Positions 34,732 to 47,612 of a DNA stretch of 64,000 bases are shown here, piece after piece. The position numbers were made by a program, and so were the translations under genes. This DNA comes from Sinohyriopsis cumingii (Eukaryota > Mollusca > Bivalvia > Unionida > Unionidae): positions 141,633,251 through 141,697,250 of the forward strand of contig CM068827.1 in the NCBI GenBank assembly GCA_028554795.2, written 5' to 3'. Within the stretch, counting starts at the first letter, position 1. Every line of letters starts with the position of its first letter. The notes under the pieces are model-generated. The model was not told where the DNA came from, ran no database searches, and saw nothing but the letters and a program-made list of their open reading frames with translations.

Positions 34732-36267
34732 GACTGGGGGACTGTGTAATGTTTTGGTGTGTTCTTGGTTGTTCAGACAGTTTAAAAGTACAGCAATAAA
34801 CTCTGCAATATCACAGATAAATAGTGTTTTTCCTAATGACAAGTTAAAAGGGCCAGATTTGTAAATCTTGTGCAAATGAGGGAGCAGGTTTATTGTGGAA
34901 AAAAAATATTCTGGAAGAAAAATTGGTACAACTTTTGCAGAAGTGAAGAAATTATGTTAAGTAATTTGCTGACATCTTTGTATTGATCAGTGTGATGTCT
35001 CCTGCACAGATGGCATTGTTAGATTTGTACAAAAATGTGGCAGGATCAATGACCAGGCCTATATATAGATGGCATTTAATGACACTATTTAAACACTCAA
35101 TTCATCAAGCTACCATTATCCAGCCAACTGTTCCTATTAATATGCTAGTATTTATAAAATTTAGAACTATTTTCAGTAATGTGAAACAAAAAGGATGTTG
35201 GGAGCTTGCTGTTAAAGGTAGCAGATATTCTTTGGGACTCGATGGCATATAACTACACTCAACAATTTGTGTAGTGTAACTTGAAGTGGTACATGCTGAT
35301 TACAGGTGTTGCAAGTGAAACAAATTAGGGATATAACCACTACACCATGACACAAATTCCCTCCAGACTAATACTGGGTTATTCATATCAATACTGGGGT
35401 CAACATAGCAAAGATTTTTCAGTTGGCTGGCAGTGCTGGTTAGCATGAACTGAACAATAAAAACATCATTTCATCTTTTGAATCAAATAATTTCATTAAC
35501 TTCTTCAGAAAAACCCCCACCTGTCATTGTCTTTATTAAGTTGCACTTATCAAAATCCATTTGTGGCTGGCCTTAGGCTAAATCAGCCCCTGCAATACAT
35601 GTATAAAATTATGTTATATGGGATATATAAGGACAGGGTTCTCAGTAGGATTTTGAAAGTTGCAGTCCAGGATTCATATGGCGCCATGGAAAAAGTTACA
35701 GTCCCAGTCCTAGAAAGACATTGGAAGAAGAAATAAATGACCATATTCCATTCACTTTTTTTTCATTTCATCTTTATGTAACAAAAAAATATTGTGTTCA
35801 CTTTTTCTTTAACAAACTTATAACGACTTTCTCAACAACAGGTTTAGAGTCCAAATTGTTAAGTTTGGGACCTGGTATTTCTTGGGTTGCCATTGCAATT
35901 TTTCTTCCACAGTCATTAAACATGGTAAATAAAAGCTAATAATGTTCTATTTTTTTTCTCATTTTCTGTAATTTGTCTTTTGATCAAAATGATCATGAGG
36001 AATCGACAGTTGATTAACCCTTCTCTCCTTGTCTGCTATGATCTAATCAATGTGGCTTCACCTATTCCCGTTACAGTCATTTGAACTTTGACAGATCTCA
36101 CTCTAAATAATAGATACTTGCTTTGTAGAAATTGATCAAATGAAGGAGAACTATATCAACAAATTATGTATGTATGAAGGAATGTATGGTTGTATTTTTC
36201 ATGTGTCCAGACATGAAAAGTATGAATGCTTATGATAATAATAATAATAATATTAACATTAATAATA

Positions 36268-36445
36268 CAGTAAAACCAGTCTTGAGAGACCTCAGCTTTC
36301 AAAGACTACCTGTTTTGAGAGACCAGCATCTCCATGCACATATTTATTGATTATATAGTGTTATGACCTGTTATGAGAGACCATCTGTCTTGAGAGACTA
36401 TTATTTTTTGGCAGGCATGGTGGTCTTTCAAGATAGGTTCTACTG
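36268..36445. mobile_element. 178-bp TA-flanked MITE
   Basis: The left terminus is CAGTAAAACCAGTCTTGAGA. The reverse complement of the right terminus is CAGTAGAACCTATCTTGAAA. TA flanks at 36266-36267 and 36446-36447. CAGTAGAACC-type ends with a TA target resemble pogo/Tigger-like transposons. The interior repeats the terminal motif (TTTTGAGAGACCAGC, TCTTGAGAGACTA). (AAT)n runs abut both sides. Confidence 0.75.
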
Positions 36446-37446
36446 TAGTAATAATAATAATAATAACACAGTTGCATGGATCCTTATAGCTGTCAGTTAT
36501 ATGCATATATTGTAATATATATTTGTCAAATCAAACAGGTTCCACGTTTACATGCATTAGTGATTTCAACCTTGCAGTCCAGGCTATAATTCTTTTCAAA
36601 TATACTTATAACTGAACTTGACATTTTTGTGTATCTTAAAATTAAGATGTGTCACACACCAAAAGTGGTTGCAGTGACCTATTTTTCAGGTTTATTTACT
36701 TGTAAAATTGCTTTGAAATCAAACCTGTGTTTTAATTACAATGCCTTTTCACCTGGTGAGACCAAATTTAGAGTGTCAGTTTTGAAATTAGTGTGTGTAA
36801 TGCATCAAACTGAGTTGAAGCTTTGTGTAAAAATCCTGTCTATGCTCTTCTTTGATGCCTATTCAGTTTTTGCCACAAAAGGGGAATCTTGTGAATGTAT
36901 CCGGGTAACTGAGACCTACTTTCTAGGATTTATTTAACATTGTTTAAAAATAGAAATTGAAGCTATCTTATTAGTTCCTGCTCACTGACAACTCTGGTTG
37001 TATTTGTTTGCTATAGATAGCAGTAGCAGTATTTTCTCTAGGGCAACTAATTACATGAATCTGCCCTAAATTTGATGATTCCCCTCCCACCTTACAAATG
37101 AGCAAACACATGAAAATTGTACATAGCCACTTTGCCATGACCATAATAAAGCCTCTGTAACATTAATTAATACAGTCTGATCATGTAAATTTCTAAAACA
37201 ATCACTTTAATCATTCAGTTGTACTAAGTGACAGTTTGCAATTGAGCAATTAGATACTTTTATTGTTTCCCTAGTTATTAATCCTCAGATGAAAAACTTT
37301 CACATGGAAGAAGTTAACAATTCAGATTAAGTCTACATGAGTTGCTTCATAATTGCTTATTTATCACTGTGTGTTTGAGTCATGTTCATAGGCTTATGTT
37401 TGGCATGAAAAATGGTATATTTTAAAAATCCTTGTACTAGTCTTGT

Positions 37447-37655
37447 TGTTTTTACTTGCTTATAAGTCAAGTCTAGCTGCAAGCAAAATAGAGCCTGGTC
37501 CATTGTAGCATAATGCACCTGCACTTCAGGGTCTTTTTGTTCTACTGATTACTTCCTACAAAGTACAGATCCAGATCTGCTGGCGTATTATGTGATGGCA
37601 GATCTGGGTCTGTGCAGTTTACAGTTGGAATCATCTTAAAAGTGAGTATGTATGG
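37447..37655 (-). mobile_element. Double-hairpin MITE, full copy 6
   Basis: Reverse orientation: ACTTGCTTATAAGTCAAGTC at left, hairpin 2 (degraded), hairpin 1 (AGATCCAGATCTGCTGGCGT with GGCAGATCTGGGTCTGTGCA), then GTGAGTATGTATGG. Confidence 0.82.
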
Positions 37656-38027
37656 TGTGTCCTTCTTAAATACCCTCCATAAGGCAGGGAATATTTTGTT
37701 ACAGTTTTCTCCATCTATTTTTCCCTATTTTGTTTCTACATGATGAGGTGTGTTCTTCACCATCTATGGTTACCAAGCTTTGCAAATAAATTGAACTTGG
37801 GGTATGGAATATTGCCAGGTCAAAGATTGACATAGATGCCAACCATTCCAGGTTCTGTGGAATTTTTACCTAAGAACTTGTCTCCATTCTGAGTTATTCA
37901 TGAAGTTCAAAGAAAATCAATATTGTATGAGATGCAATTTTGAACATGAGAAAGTACTACTGGTATAGAATTTAGTTTGTCTGGTGTAAAAATAAAAAAA
38001 AAACTAGAAGTTACATAACTAATGTGA

Positions 38028-38560
38028 AAGTCATACAAGTCATGCAGGAATTCAGGACCAACTGTTTCAATAATGGGTGTCGTTTAATGAAAATTAATTG
38101 CAAATACATGTACCTCTAAATTGCTATTATTCACTTTATTTGGATCCTTATACATACATATTCCTTTGGAAGGTCATTGTTTATGCATCATGAGAAGTAC
38201 TTATGGCAAAATCAATGGCAGATTATATGGACATATTTAGGTCAACTTAAAGGATGTGTTATAGTACAAACCAGATTGAATGTCACACACTGTGATGTCA
38301 CATTAAAGCTACACATGTTGAAGAACATTTTTACTACCAATGTTGTGATGATTAGACCCAACATGCTTGTTTCTTCACCCGGTTTAGTACCAGGCTACCA
38401 TTGCAAAAGTCCATAGCCTTCAATAAATTTTGTCTGGAAGTTTTTGATGATATTTAAGGTACTGAGCATTCAGCATTTATGATTGAATAGGTTTTAGTTA
38501 AAATATTTTAGTATTAAGTTTTAGAACAACAATTACAATATGAGAAAATGCATCTGCATA
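38028..38560 (+). repeat. Dispersed ~0.5-kb repeat, copy 1
   Basis: Parallel to 53885-54395 over its whole length. Shared landmarks include TTTGGATCC, ATATTCCTTTGGAAGGTCAT, GATTGAATGTCA-CACTGTGATGTCA, AACC/CCGGTTTAGTA, and GATTGAATAG-TTTTGGT. Non-coding in both copies. It may be a LINE or DNA-element fragment of unknown class. Confidence 0.75.
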
Positions 38561-38879
38561 ACCTGTATGCCTTTTACCATATAGAAACCAGTAAGTTGGA
38601 TTGTAAATTGATTTTAAAAATGGTGGTAGAGACAAATAAAATAGAAAGATGCAGATAATATATAAGGAAAAACTAATGTTATTGTCATTATTTTGGCCAA
38701 AAAGTGTTCAGGGAATTTGAAGGTTTTTGAATCTGAGGAATGGATACTTTATTTATTCTTGCTGAATCTTAATTGTTGTGGACTTAGTGCATATTAATGC
38801 TTATAGGATAAAATGCAATATGATCAGTTAGAAGTTTTTGATTTTTAATGAATGTGATGTCTCATCATGAGGATGAGCT

Positions 38880-39560
38880 GCCTAGATGCTGAAAATGTTA
38901 TGTTTGGCTTTTTGAGACATGCGTGTTCATGGTATCTCTGTAATAGTCACCATGACTAAAGGCAGAAAAATGATTTCTGCAAAATAACATTAGTTCTACA
39001 TCACAGACCTAAGCCCAATTTTGTGGATGACTTGCACATGGGGTAAGGAAGTAGTCTGTTGATTTGGGGGTTATAGTGTCAAAGGGTCAAGTCACTGTAC
39101 TGAAAGAAATGTGATTTATAGAATAACAAGTTTTACAACACCAAGACCAGTCTAATATAAAAGGCTTGCTTTTAGGTAAAGAAAAAGTCTGTCAGTTTAA
39201 AGGTCAAAAGGTTAGGGTTAGTATCAGCCTGGCTGAAAAAGACCAATTGTGGTTGCCACATAACAACATTGGTTCTACATCATATTCCTGGACCATACTT
39301 CATGAATGGCTTGCCCTTTGGATACGGAAGAAACCTATCAGTTTGGGGGTCAAAGCTCCAGATCACTGACTAATATAAGAAAAGTACTATGGTTTCAGGA
39401 CAAAATGTCAGTTCTTTACTAAATACAGTCACTGAAGTTTGTGAATGACTTATATGTTGGGGAAGAAAGAAACCTATTGATTTTGGGATTTCAGAGGTCA
39501 TGGTCATGGAATGTTTAATAGGTAAATAATGTTTTCTTCAAAGCAAGTTTTATGCAACAC
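38880..39560 (+). repeat. Diverged tandem repeat, ~140-bp unit, ~5 copies
   Basis: A GGAAGAAACCTATTGATTTGGGGGT-like motif followed by a CAAAGGTCA-like motif recurs near 39045, 39185, 39316 and 39457, with spacing 133-143 bp. An earlier copy near 38900 is faint. Each unit also carries ACATTGGTTCTACATCA-like and GTGAATGACTTG-like text. Old and strongly diverged. Confidence 0.65.
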
Positions 39561-39599
39561 CACCTACCATGACCAGTTGTCCAAGTCATTGAGACCTGT

Positions 39600-40394
39600 T
39601 TGGTGTTCATTCTACAAATGAAAAAGGTGGGGCCCATTGGTCCTTTCAGGTGGAAAAGAATGATCATTAAAATAAAAATAAAAACATGTCACAAAGTATA
39701 AATTCCACACAAATAGATTATTGCAGAAAGTAATAAATCCACAACCCAGGTGCCTATTGGCAATAATTATCACCCTGTCGATACTGAAATTTTAATTCTC
39801 AATGTGCAAGTAACCACACCCCACTAGAATTTATTTTGGGCATTTAAATCTGCATTTTTGCTGTCTGGACAAAAATGCAGCAGAATGATTTTGCTGAAGA
39901 TTTCATCTTCTCTTCTTTCATATAATGATCATCAACCATGTGCTCTCAGTTGGTGTCCAAGCATATCAAGGTCATTAACACATTTCTGTTAGCCAATGAA
40001 ATTGATTGTCATATGCTTTCTTGGCATAGAACACATGATTTAATAAGAATGAAAAACATTTGAGTCAATATGTCTAAAATCAAGTGTAATTATTACATTT
40101 TTAAAAATTCTGTCATTTTTTTTTTACTGCACTTGATGTATGCCAGAGAGGGAACTTTCTAATGCGCCAAAAATGACAAGTGTCATTAGTGCAAGGGTTC
40201 AACCTTAAATGTATTCCACCTGATTATCAAAATTCTCAACCATAACTTACTAGTGCCTGCATAGTTGATTATTGAAAATGGGTTGGATATAAAATGTGCT
40301 ATCTATGATACTCTGTTTCCACTTTCGTTTCTTTTACACAAGTACTCAGCACCTTCTTGATACTAAAATTGGTCCAGATTTTGTTTAGCTGTTG
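39600..40394. other. Intronic, no gene recognised
   Basis: AT-rich sequence without identifiable structure. Confidence 0.4.
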
Positions 40395-40633
40395 TGGTAG
40401 GGTTTGATGCCATTTTTAAGCACAAGATAGGCTATACATGGCGGCCAGTATAAATGGTGGAGGAAGAACCTGGGAAAACCCGGGAAGAACCACCAACACA
40501 CAAGAAGCTACTGGCAAGCTTTCTCACATACCCACATTGGCCAAGCCCGAGACTCGAACCCATGCAGACAGAGGTGAGATGGCAATGACCCGTAATGGTG
40601 AGCGCTTTAGACCACTCAGCCACTCAGGGCTCC
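40395..40633 (-). mobile_element. tRNA-derived SINE family A
   Basis: On the minus strand it begins GGAGCCCTGAGTGGCTGAGT and has an A-box-like TGGCTGAGTGGTCTAAAGC and a B-box-like GGGTTCGAGTCTC. It then runs through a conserved body to a 3' end AGGGTTTGATGCC-side with a weak (AAC)n-type tail. The head is like Ser/Leu-type tRNAs. Open frames in it (for example MAEWSKALTITGHC) are SINE sequence, not genes. Confidence 0.85.
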
Positions 40634-40639
40634 CTATGT

Positions 40640-41600
40640 TATTGTGAAGACAGTGCTCTAAAGAACCTTCTATTACATGGCCTCATATATAAATATATAA
40701 TAAGAGAAAAGATTTGTATACTAAACAGAGAAATTTCAGTTTTACACCTAGCCATCAATTTTCTAATGATATTAGCATTGACACATGTTTCAGCAACTTC
40801 GGCAATGTTTAAATGTGCAGCAATTTTCCTTTCAATGAGCAGTCATACATTTTTATGAATCAGACCAGTGATAATTTAAGGGCCAGAAAACGTTGAAATT
40901 TTATGATTTGGTTGGAAAGTGTTACACTTGTCCCATGTCATGGGTATTTTCAGGACTGTGCTTCAAATTGAAACATTTCTATGCCAAAGTGAGGACACCA
41001 TCAGATATTTCTGTAATATTTGTAATTACATTTTAAATGAAAAAATGTTGCTAACTTACATTTGAAAGAAGTATTCTAATGGTCTCCACAGATTCCCAGC
41101 AACATTCACACCTGAATTTAGCTATTTATAATTAATATGCTGAGACAACAGCTGATTATTCATAATATACTTGGGGTCATGACATAAAACCCCTCCAGTT
41201 CTTTTGGCCAATCAGCAATGTGCCCATTGATTGGTGTCCTTGAGTAGTTATGTGATAATGGAGGTTTGACTGAAATTGATTACTTAGTAAGAAAGTTGTG
41301 AAAATTGTGGAGACACTTGGAGTTATTCTTTTGGTTGTAAATTAGCAACATTTTTGGTGTGAAAAGTAACTACTTATAGAAATATCAGCTGGCATCGTCA
41401 CTTCTGAGTATAGAGGGCTAGGTATGAAAATGTGATTTTTTGAGTTACAAACCTTGTCTCATTATGACCATGTATTAAATGGGTTTCAAATCATTGTCTT
41501 CACTCCAAACATTATATTTTCATGGTTGAGACCTATAAATAGCATGCCTCAGGTGCCTGTGATGCAACTTGCAAGAGTAAGACTAGTGTAGTGGATAAGT
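40640..41600. other. Intronic, no gene recognised
   Basis: No repeat or coding structure identified. Confidence 0.4.
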
Positions 41601-41792
41601 GAACGATGTTGAGTAAAGTGTCTATAGGATCAAGTATCTGTACAACTTGGTCATTCCAGGGACAAATACTTGGTAAATGTTTCATGGGATTTGGTAACTT
41701 TTCTGGGCAAGCAGTAATAATCGTACTTGCCCAACTTAATGTTTTAACTTTTCAAGGGCTTCTGGGAAAGGCCTGGGAGTTTTCAGCCCTAA

Positions 41793-42086
<294 letters not shown>

Positions 42087-42100
42087 TAGCCATGTATTGC

Positions 42101-42157
42101 AATTTCACTCAGCTGCAAACAGTATAGACCCAGATCTGCCATCACATAATGCATCCA
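42101..42157 (+). mobile_element. Double-hairpin MITE, fragment copy 7
   Basis: Contains CAGCTGCAAACAGTATAGAC followed by CCAGATCTGCCATCACATAA, that is, the left part and first arm of hairpin 1. A possible remnant of hairpin 2 lies at about 42355-42420. Confidence 0.6.
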
Positions 42158-42773
42158 CCAATGATATGTACCCACCAAGGTTCTGCTGCTGCACATCATA
42201 TTTATTCGCTGAATAGCACATGTGTGACGATTTACTCCTCCTCATTTTGAAATTTTGACATATCTTTATTAAGACTATCTTTATCTTATAGTAATCCCAC
42301 ACTTTCTTTTATGCAAATTTATTAGGCTGGCCGTCCAGGGATCATGGGAGATGTATTGTAATGCACCAGTAAATCAGGGTCAATTATGCACAGGGAATTT
42401 ACGGTAAACTGTGTTTCTTGTGATAAAGCCATAGAGTTATTTACTTTTTACATTATTTAAAAGTGGATGGGTTGGAACTATTAATGGGAAAGGCTTTATA
42501 CAACATTGACATAATTTTAAAAGAACTTTGACACGGAAAGTTCAATGGAAAATATCTCTGTTCTCAATAGCATAAAAGTGTTATGAACTTTAAGTTAATT
42601 ATATAGTTGTAAAAAATGCATCTGTAGCAAAGATGAAAAAATCTTCTGAATGGATAAAAAGTGTAAAGTACCTTTATTTAAACTGACAGCAAAGGTTAAT
42701 GTTGATGCCTGCATATTACCTGTAGAGACATTTTGAACGAAATCAACAGGACCATTATGCACCATGTGCAGCC

Positions 42774-43193
42774 TTGGTTGAGTATTTGCCAGCATTGATA
42801 ATAATTGTTAGAGTATTTACCAGCCTTGATAATAATTAGTTGAGTATTTACCAGCCTTGATAATAATTGGTTGAGTATTTACCAGCCTTGGTAATAATTG
42901 GTTGACTATTTACCAACCTTGATTATAATTGGTTGAGTATTGACTGGCCTTGATAATAATTGGTTGAGTATTTACCAGCCTTGGTAATAATTGGTTGACT
43001 ATTTACCAACCTTGATTATAATTGGTTGACTATTTACCAGCCTTGATAATAATTGGTTGACTATTTACCAGCCTTGATTATAATTGGTTGAGTATTTACC
43101 AGCCTTGATAATAATTGGTTGACTATTTACCAGCCTTGATTATAATTGGTTGAGTATTTACCAGCCTTGATAATAATTGTTGAGTATTTACCA
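42774..43193. repeat. Minisatellite, ~31-bp unit, ~13 copies
   Basis: Tandem TTGGTTGAGTATTTACCAGC followed by CTTGATAATAA. Variants (GAG/GAC, GATAATAA/GATTATAA) recur in a higher-order alternation, suggesting duplication of multi-unit blocks. Confidence 0.93.
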
Positions 43194-43789
43194 GTATGTT
43201 GCATGTAATTTTTATCTTATGTTCACTCTCATTGGTGAAAAGTATGTAGTAATATTTTTTACACCTGTGGGTTAATATCAATCAGAATGACTATTTTTCA
43301 GATAGTACAATTAGTTCATATACTTTTGATTACAGTCAAAATGCTTATAGTATTTAATTTTTTATGGTTATAAGAACATGTGCTGGTTTCTTGATCTGCC
43401 TCCAACTGTACAAGAAGCAACCATGCACAACATTTACGTTCGGCACTAGTCAGAAGTAGGCTGCAATTTTTCACATCATCTAAAGCACTAGAACATTGCT
43501 ACAGTGCACTTTACAAGTGTGTAATTAATACAAAGCAGACAACTTCTTATGATCTTTGGTAACATAGGTCATTTCCAATTTTTTTATTTCAAAATTTCCA
43601 TGCCAAAACTGAATAAATCACTTAAAAAGTCCCTGTAATTAAGATATTTCAGAAGTTTGCAAAAGCAGTTGATGGAATTATTATCATGCAGAGGTTTATT
43701 ATGGGAGAAATATGTGTCTAGTCTAGTCACTTCACATAATTTTCTATTTATTCTTTATTTTGTTATGTATATTTAATTGTATTGTTTTT

Positions 43790-44590
43790 TATTTTTTATT
43801 TTTCTCTATGATTATGTTATGTATAATTGTATTTTGGACTTGACCTTGTCAAATATGTTCATTGTGTACCTCACCAGTAACTTTTTATTTTGTAAACAAA
43901 TAATACATAGTTGATATTTCTCTGTGAGTGAGGTTTAAATGTTAGGATCACTATCACTGGAGGTAAATATGTTTATTTGGGTCTGGGATTAGGACATTTG
44001 TATATTCCCCATGGATAAATCTGGTATGCCTGATGTTTCCCATGTTCTTTATTATAAGTTTAGTTAAAGATTTTACCTTGCTGACAACTTGGAATATTTT
44101 AGAAATGAACTTCTGAAACTCATCCTAGTTCTAGTTATGTCTTATTGATGTGTTCAGTATTTCATTTGGGTGGAATTATGTATTTAAATTATTATTCATT
44201 GGATATACAAAGTGCTCATCTATAATATTCTTGTACTAAAACATTAATTTGCAATTATAGTGGTTTTGGACAAGAACATTTTTGGATTTTAATATTCTGA
44301 TACTTTGATAGACTTAGCACATCACCACAATTCAGGCTATTGTCACATTACCACATTTGAGACTACAGGCACATCAACACATTCAATTTTGGAATTTAAT
44401 TGGAATACTGCTGGAATTATGGAGTTGGAGCTTTATATGTTTGGGCTTGTAATAGAAATTTTAGAGCTATTTTTGAATTTTTTTTTAAGATACAGTAAGT
44501 TTTTTTTTAATTTTAGCTTTGTATTCTTGGAAAATAAAACAATTGTTGAACAAAATTTGTTGGTTTTTGCTCTTTTCTGTTACTTAGACC
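43790..44590 (-). repeat. Dispersed ~0.85-kb repeat, copy D (inverted)
   Basis: The reverse complement matches copies A and B in order: AGTAACAGAAAAGAGC-AAAACC, GAATGTGTTGATGTGCCTGT, ATTATAGATGAGCACTTTGT, AATAAGACATAAC, TTGTTTACAAAATAAAAAGT and GACAAGGTCAAGTCCAAAAT. It is the only copy inside NAMPT, which proves the family moves independently of the decayed block at 15-22 kb. Confidence 0.8.
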
Positions 44591-44694
44591 ATAGAGTAAT
44601 AATAATAATTTAATTTGGCTCAAAGTGTAAATAAGTTCAGAGTAACAATATTTCACAAATGTTAAGACCAATAAAGATCAGTCTAAAAGCGGTT

Positions 44695-44885
44695 GGGAAG
44701 ACTTATTGATGAATTTAACAACTGACAAAGTTATCCCTGTTAAATATTTGGGAACAGTAGAGGGTGGACTTGATAACAGATAAAGCTATCCCTGTTAAAT
44801 ATTTGTGAAAAGTAGGAGTGGTCTTAATAATAAAGATATCTCTGTTAAATAGTTTGTTAAACATAGTGGGTGGACTTAATAACTG
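44695..44885. repeat. Diverged tandem repeat, ~60-bp unit, 3 copies
   Basis: The motif GACTTAATAAC, then GATAAAG-TATCCCTGTTAAATA and TTTGTGAA-AGTAG-GGGTGG, recurs three to four times with indels. Confidence 0.7.
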
Positions 44886-44889
44886 TAAG

Positions 44890-46146
44890 GATGCAAATTT
44901 CTGTCAATCTATAATGAGCACATTAATAACACATTAACCCCTGAGCCAAACAGCTAAGCAGTCCCCATACAGTATGCTTGCAGAGGTCACCTAGAGCAGT
45001 GTTAGCCTTACCAGTGGCTGTATCCCTGGGACTTGCTGACAGCACTTGGCATGCAGATTTTTATAGAGGGGGCTACTTGCAATAAATTTGTTATTATTTT
45101 ATTTGTATTTGTTTAATTAAGCTGAAATTTGGCACAGCAGTTCTCAATAAAATTGCATACATAATGGTATAAGTTTCGTGCTACATGCAGAAATAAAACT
45201 CATGCATGAAGGTGAAAGCAAATGATGTACTTGCCAATTTGCTTCTCTTGCCATGAATAATCCATCCAATCCATCATGAGTTCACACAGAATTATTAAGA
45301 CCATCAACACATGAAATAATTATATTTTATGTACACAGAAACTTACCTTTCTTCCTTATAATTCTCACTGAAAATTTAAAAATTAATAAAACACTTAACA
45401 AACCTTGAATTATGAACACTCATGTTAACAACATTTATTTCCCAAACATTTATTTAACGATTCTTCAAAAGAAAAAAAAGCTCCTAAAAATTAAATTCAT
45501 TTGCATCAGGGTCCGTTGTTGGCTCTGGTGTTGGTCCTTTGTATAGCCTCTTGTCAATGTGTATTTTTTAATTTACGATTCATCGATCAGCTCTTCTTTC
45601 GTTTTCTTCTTCTTCTCCATCCTCTTCAACATTCTCATTCTCATTACTACTGCTGTTATCATCAGTAGATATTTCGATGTCACTATCAATCAGTCTAGGC
45701 TCTTCTTTCATTTGCATCTTCTTAACTCTTGCCACTCTTGTGATTAATGATTGGATGGTGTCAGTGCCAAATCCATTCCCCCACCTATTCCATCTATCAT
45801 GTGACGTTAACATTCATATTCATGTACTAACTGTCATGATTCTGATCAGACCTTGGTAAAATATGGGACATGGACTGATTAAATTCAGGTGAAATTAACT
45901 CATCCAGAAACAATACATTTATTTAGAATACATTTATTTAGAGATCAAAGAGAAATGCTTAATTCACTGAATACAAATGGATTAACTCAATAAACAAAGG
46001 TTGCAATGAATACACTGCAATGAAAATATGAAGAGAGATCTCACATTGGCACTTTCCGCTTGTTGTGTGGGTTTTAATAAATGTAACATCAATAAAGCAA
46101 GAAGCAATAAGGCCCATAACTCAGGATAAAATGCTAGTACCTTCTT
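44890..46146. other. Intronic, no gene recognised
   Basis: The minus-strand frame at 45580-45813 is Glu/Asn-rich low complexity (EDGEEEENERR). It has no splice context and is not called as a gene. Confidence 0.4.
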
Positions 46147-46361
46147 AAGGGGTACTAACAGCTGCCTCGCTTGGCGTTCAGCATTAAGAGGTTAGTGTTA
46201 GGGCTGGTTGGCCTTGTATCAGGATAATGTGACTGGGTGGGACAACATGTTACGTGTCTGCGGCATGATGCCCCAGTGATAGACATCACTATAGACTGCC
46301 ACATTGCAGATACTATAGCTGTATGACTGAAAAATTGTTAGAGTTATGTTAAAAATCCAAA

Positions 46362-46362
<1 letters not shown>
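46147..46362 (+). mobile_element. SINE family B, headless copy
   Basis: Matches 185-390 of the copy at the left edge (GCATTAAGAGGTTAGTGTTA, GGATAATGTGACTGGGTGGG, AGTGATAGACATC, ACTGCCACATTGCAGATA), but lacks the tRNA head. Followed directly by (CA)n. Confidence 0.8.

Positions 46363-46395
<33 letters not shown>
46362..46395. repeat. (CA)n microsatellite at SINE tail
   Basis: About 17 CA units grown from the AAATCACA end of the SINE. Confidence 0.95.
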
Positions 46396-46397
<2 letters not shown>

Positions 46398-46596
46398 TCT
46401 TAAGGGACAAAGACCACATTCACTTGGTTACAGTGCATTATAAATGTACAGTACTGTAGACAAACAATGTACTTGACACAGTACATTAAAAACCAGGTGA
46501 GAAGATCTCTTGTTATGACATTATTGGCAAATTGCTGGATTTCCACAACAGATAACAAAATAAAATGAACCTTTGACCTATTAACATCCATGGCTA

Positions 46597-46800
46597 CTTC
46601 TTTTAAGGAAGGAATGGCTGATCATGAGTGGGATTCGCATGATATCGCTCAAGTGGCAGTTGGTGACATGTACTTCAGACCTGTTGCATGAGGTCCCACC
46701 CAATCACATTATCCTGACACAAGGCTGACCAGTCCTAAACACTAACAGCAGGGCAGCTATTAGTTCCATTTTTACAAGTCTTTGGTATGACTCAACGGGG
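46597..46800 (-). mobile_element. SINE family B, minus-strand copy
   Basis: The reverse complement contains GAGTCATACCAAAGACTTGT, GTTAGTGTTTAGGACTGGTC, GTCAGGATAATGTGATTGGG and CAACTGCCACTTGAGCGATA. Partial. Confidence 0.75.
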
Positions 46801-46869
46801 ATTTTCATAGCACACTCTGTTTCTACTGAAGTTTGATAGGTACATGAAGCACTGTAACTATTTGAAAAA

Positions 46870-46972
46870 GGCCAGTATGATTAACTATTAGGCCATTATG
46901 ATTAACTATTAGGCCAGTATGATTAACTATTAAGCCATTATGATTAACTATTAGGCCAGTATGATTAACTAA
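46870..46972. repeat. Minisatellite, 21-bp unit, 5 copies
   Basis: GGCCAGTATGATTAACTATTA with alternating CAG/CAT variants, so the true period is 42 bp. It is a multiple of 3 and appears as an NHTGLIV/NHNGLIV repeat in one minus frame. Confidence 0.9.
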
Positions 46973-46979
46973 TAAGAGG

Positions 46980-47610
46980 TTTTTTTCATAACCATCAACA
47001 GTGAAAACATGAAACAAACAACTTTATATTTATCAAATTTCAAATCTTCAAAAACTTTAAGTACCAATGTTTAATTTCAATTTAATGCCCTGACTAAATA
47101 TTTCTTCAAAATGTTATAAAAAATGTGTTATTCAAATTGTATATTTTTCATGCACAAATGAATTTGCTACTAAATGTTGATAACTTGTACTCTTCGTGTT
47201 TAAATTTTAATGCATAACTGGAAATTATCCTGATAAAGGTATACCTGATAAAGGTATAGTTATATACAAGAAACCTGCCTTACTACCATCTTGTTTTTGT
47301 TGTTGTTGAGACTAGTGTATTCCATGTGAGTGTTATCAGGCCTACTTGGGCATCTTTTAAATTTTGACTTGAACTTCATTTTCTGCACCAATGAACATGT
47401 AAGTTATGCTCCCTTAAAACAGTGTTATTTTCACCAGCTAATACGTACTTGTGACCAGCACTTGGGGGATTACAAGTTCTGCCTTATGACTACTTGTCGA
47501 AGTTGCATGCATTGAAAAGGTCACTGTAAATTAAACTTAGTTCTCTCAACATAAATGTCTTGAGTTTGCAATCAATATATTGATGCCCAGCTTTCAGTAG
47601 GTTAATCAAC
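46980..47610. other. Intronic, no gene recognised
   Basis: AT-rich sequence with no structure identified. Confidence 0.4.
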
Positions 47611-47612
47611 TA

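Noticed and set aside
36629..36937. 102-codon plus-strand frame
   Set aside because: No recognised domain, no splice context and ordinary AT-rich composition. Considered chance.
40432..40647. Small ORFs on both strands (also 52977-53270)
   Set aside because: They lie in SINE family A copies and are similar to each other only because the SINEs are.
42774..43193. CRISPR-like array
   Set aside because: Units are contiguous with no unique spacers, and the genome is eukaryotic. The same applies to the arrays at 7852, 13352, 29183 and 54993.
45580..45813. Acidic Glu-rich minus-strand protein
   Set aside because: Low-complexity stretch in an intron without splice signals or conserved motif.
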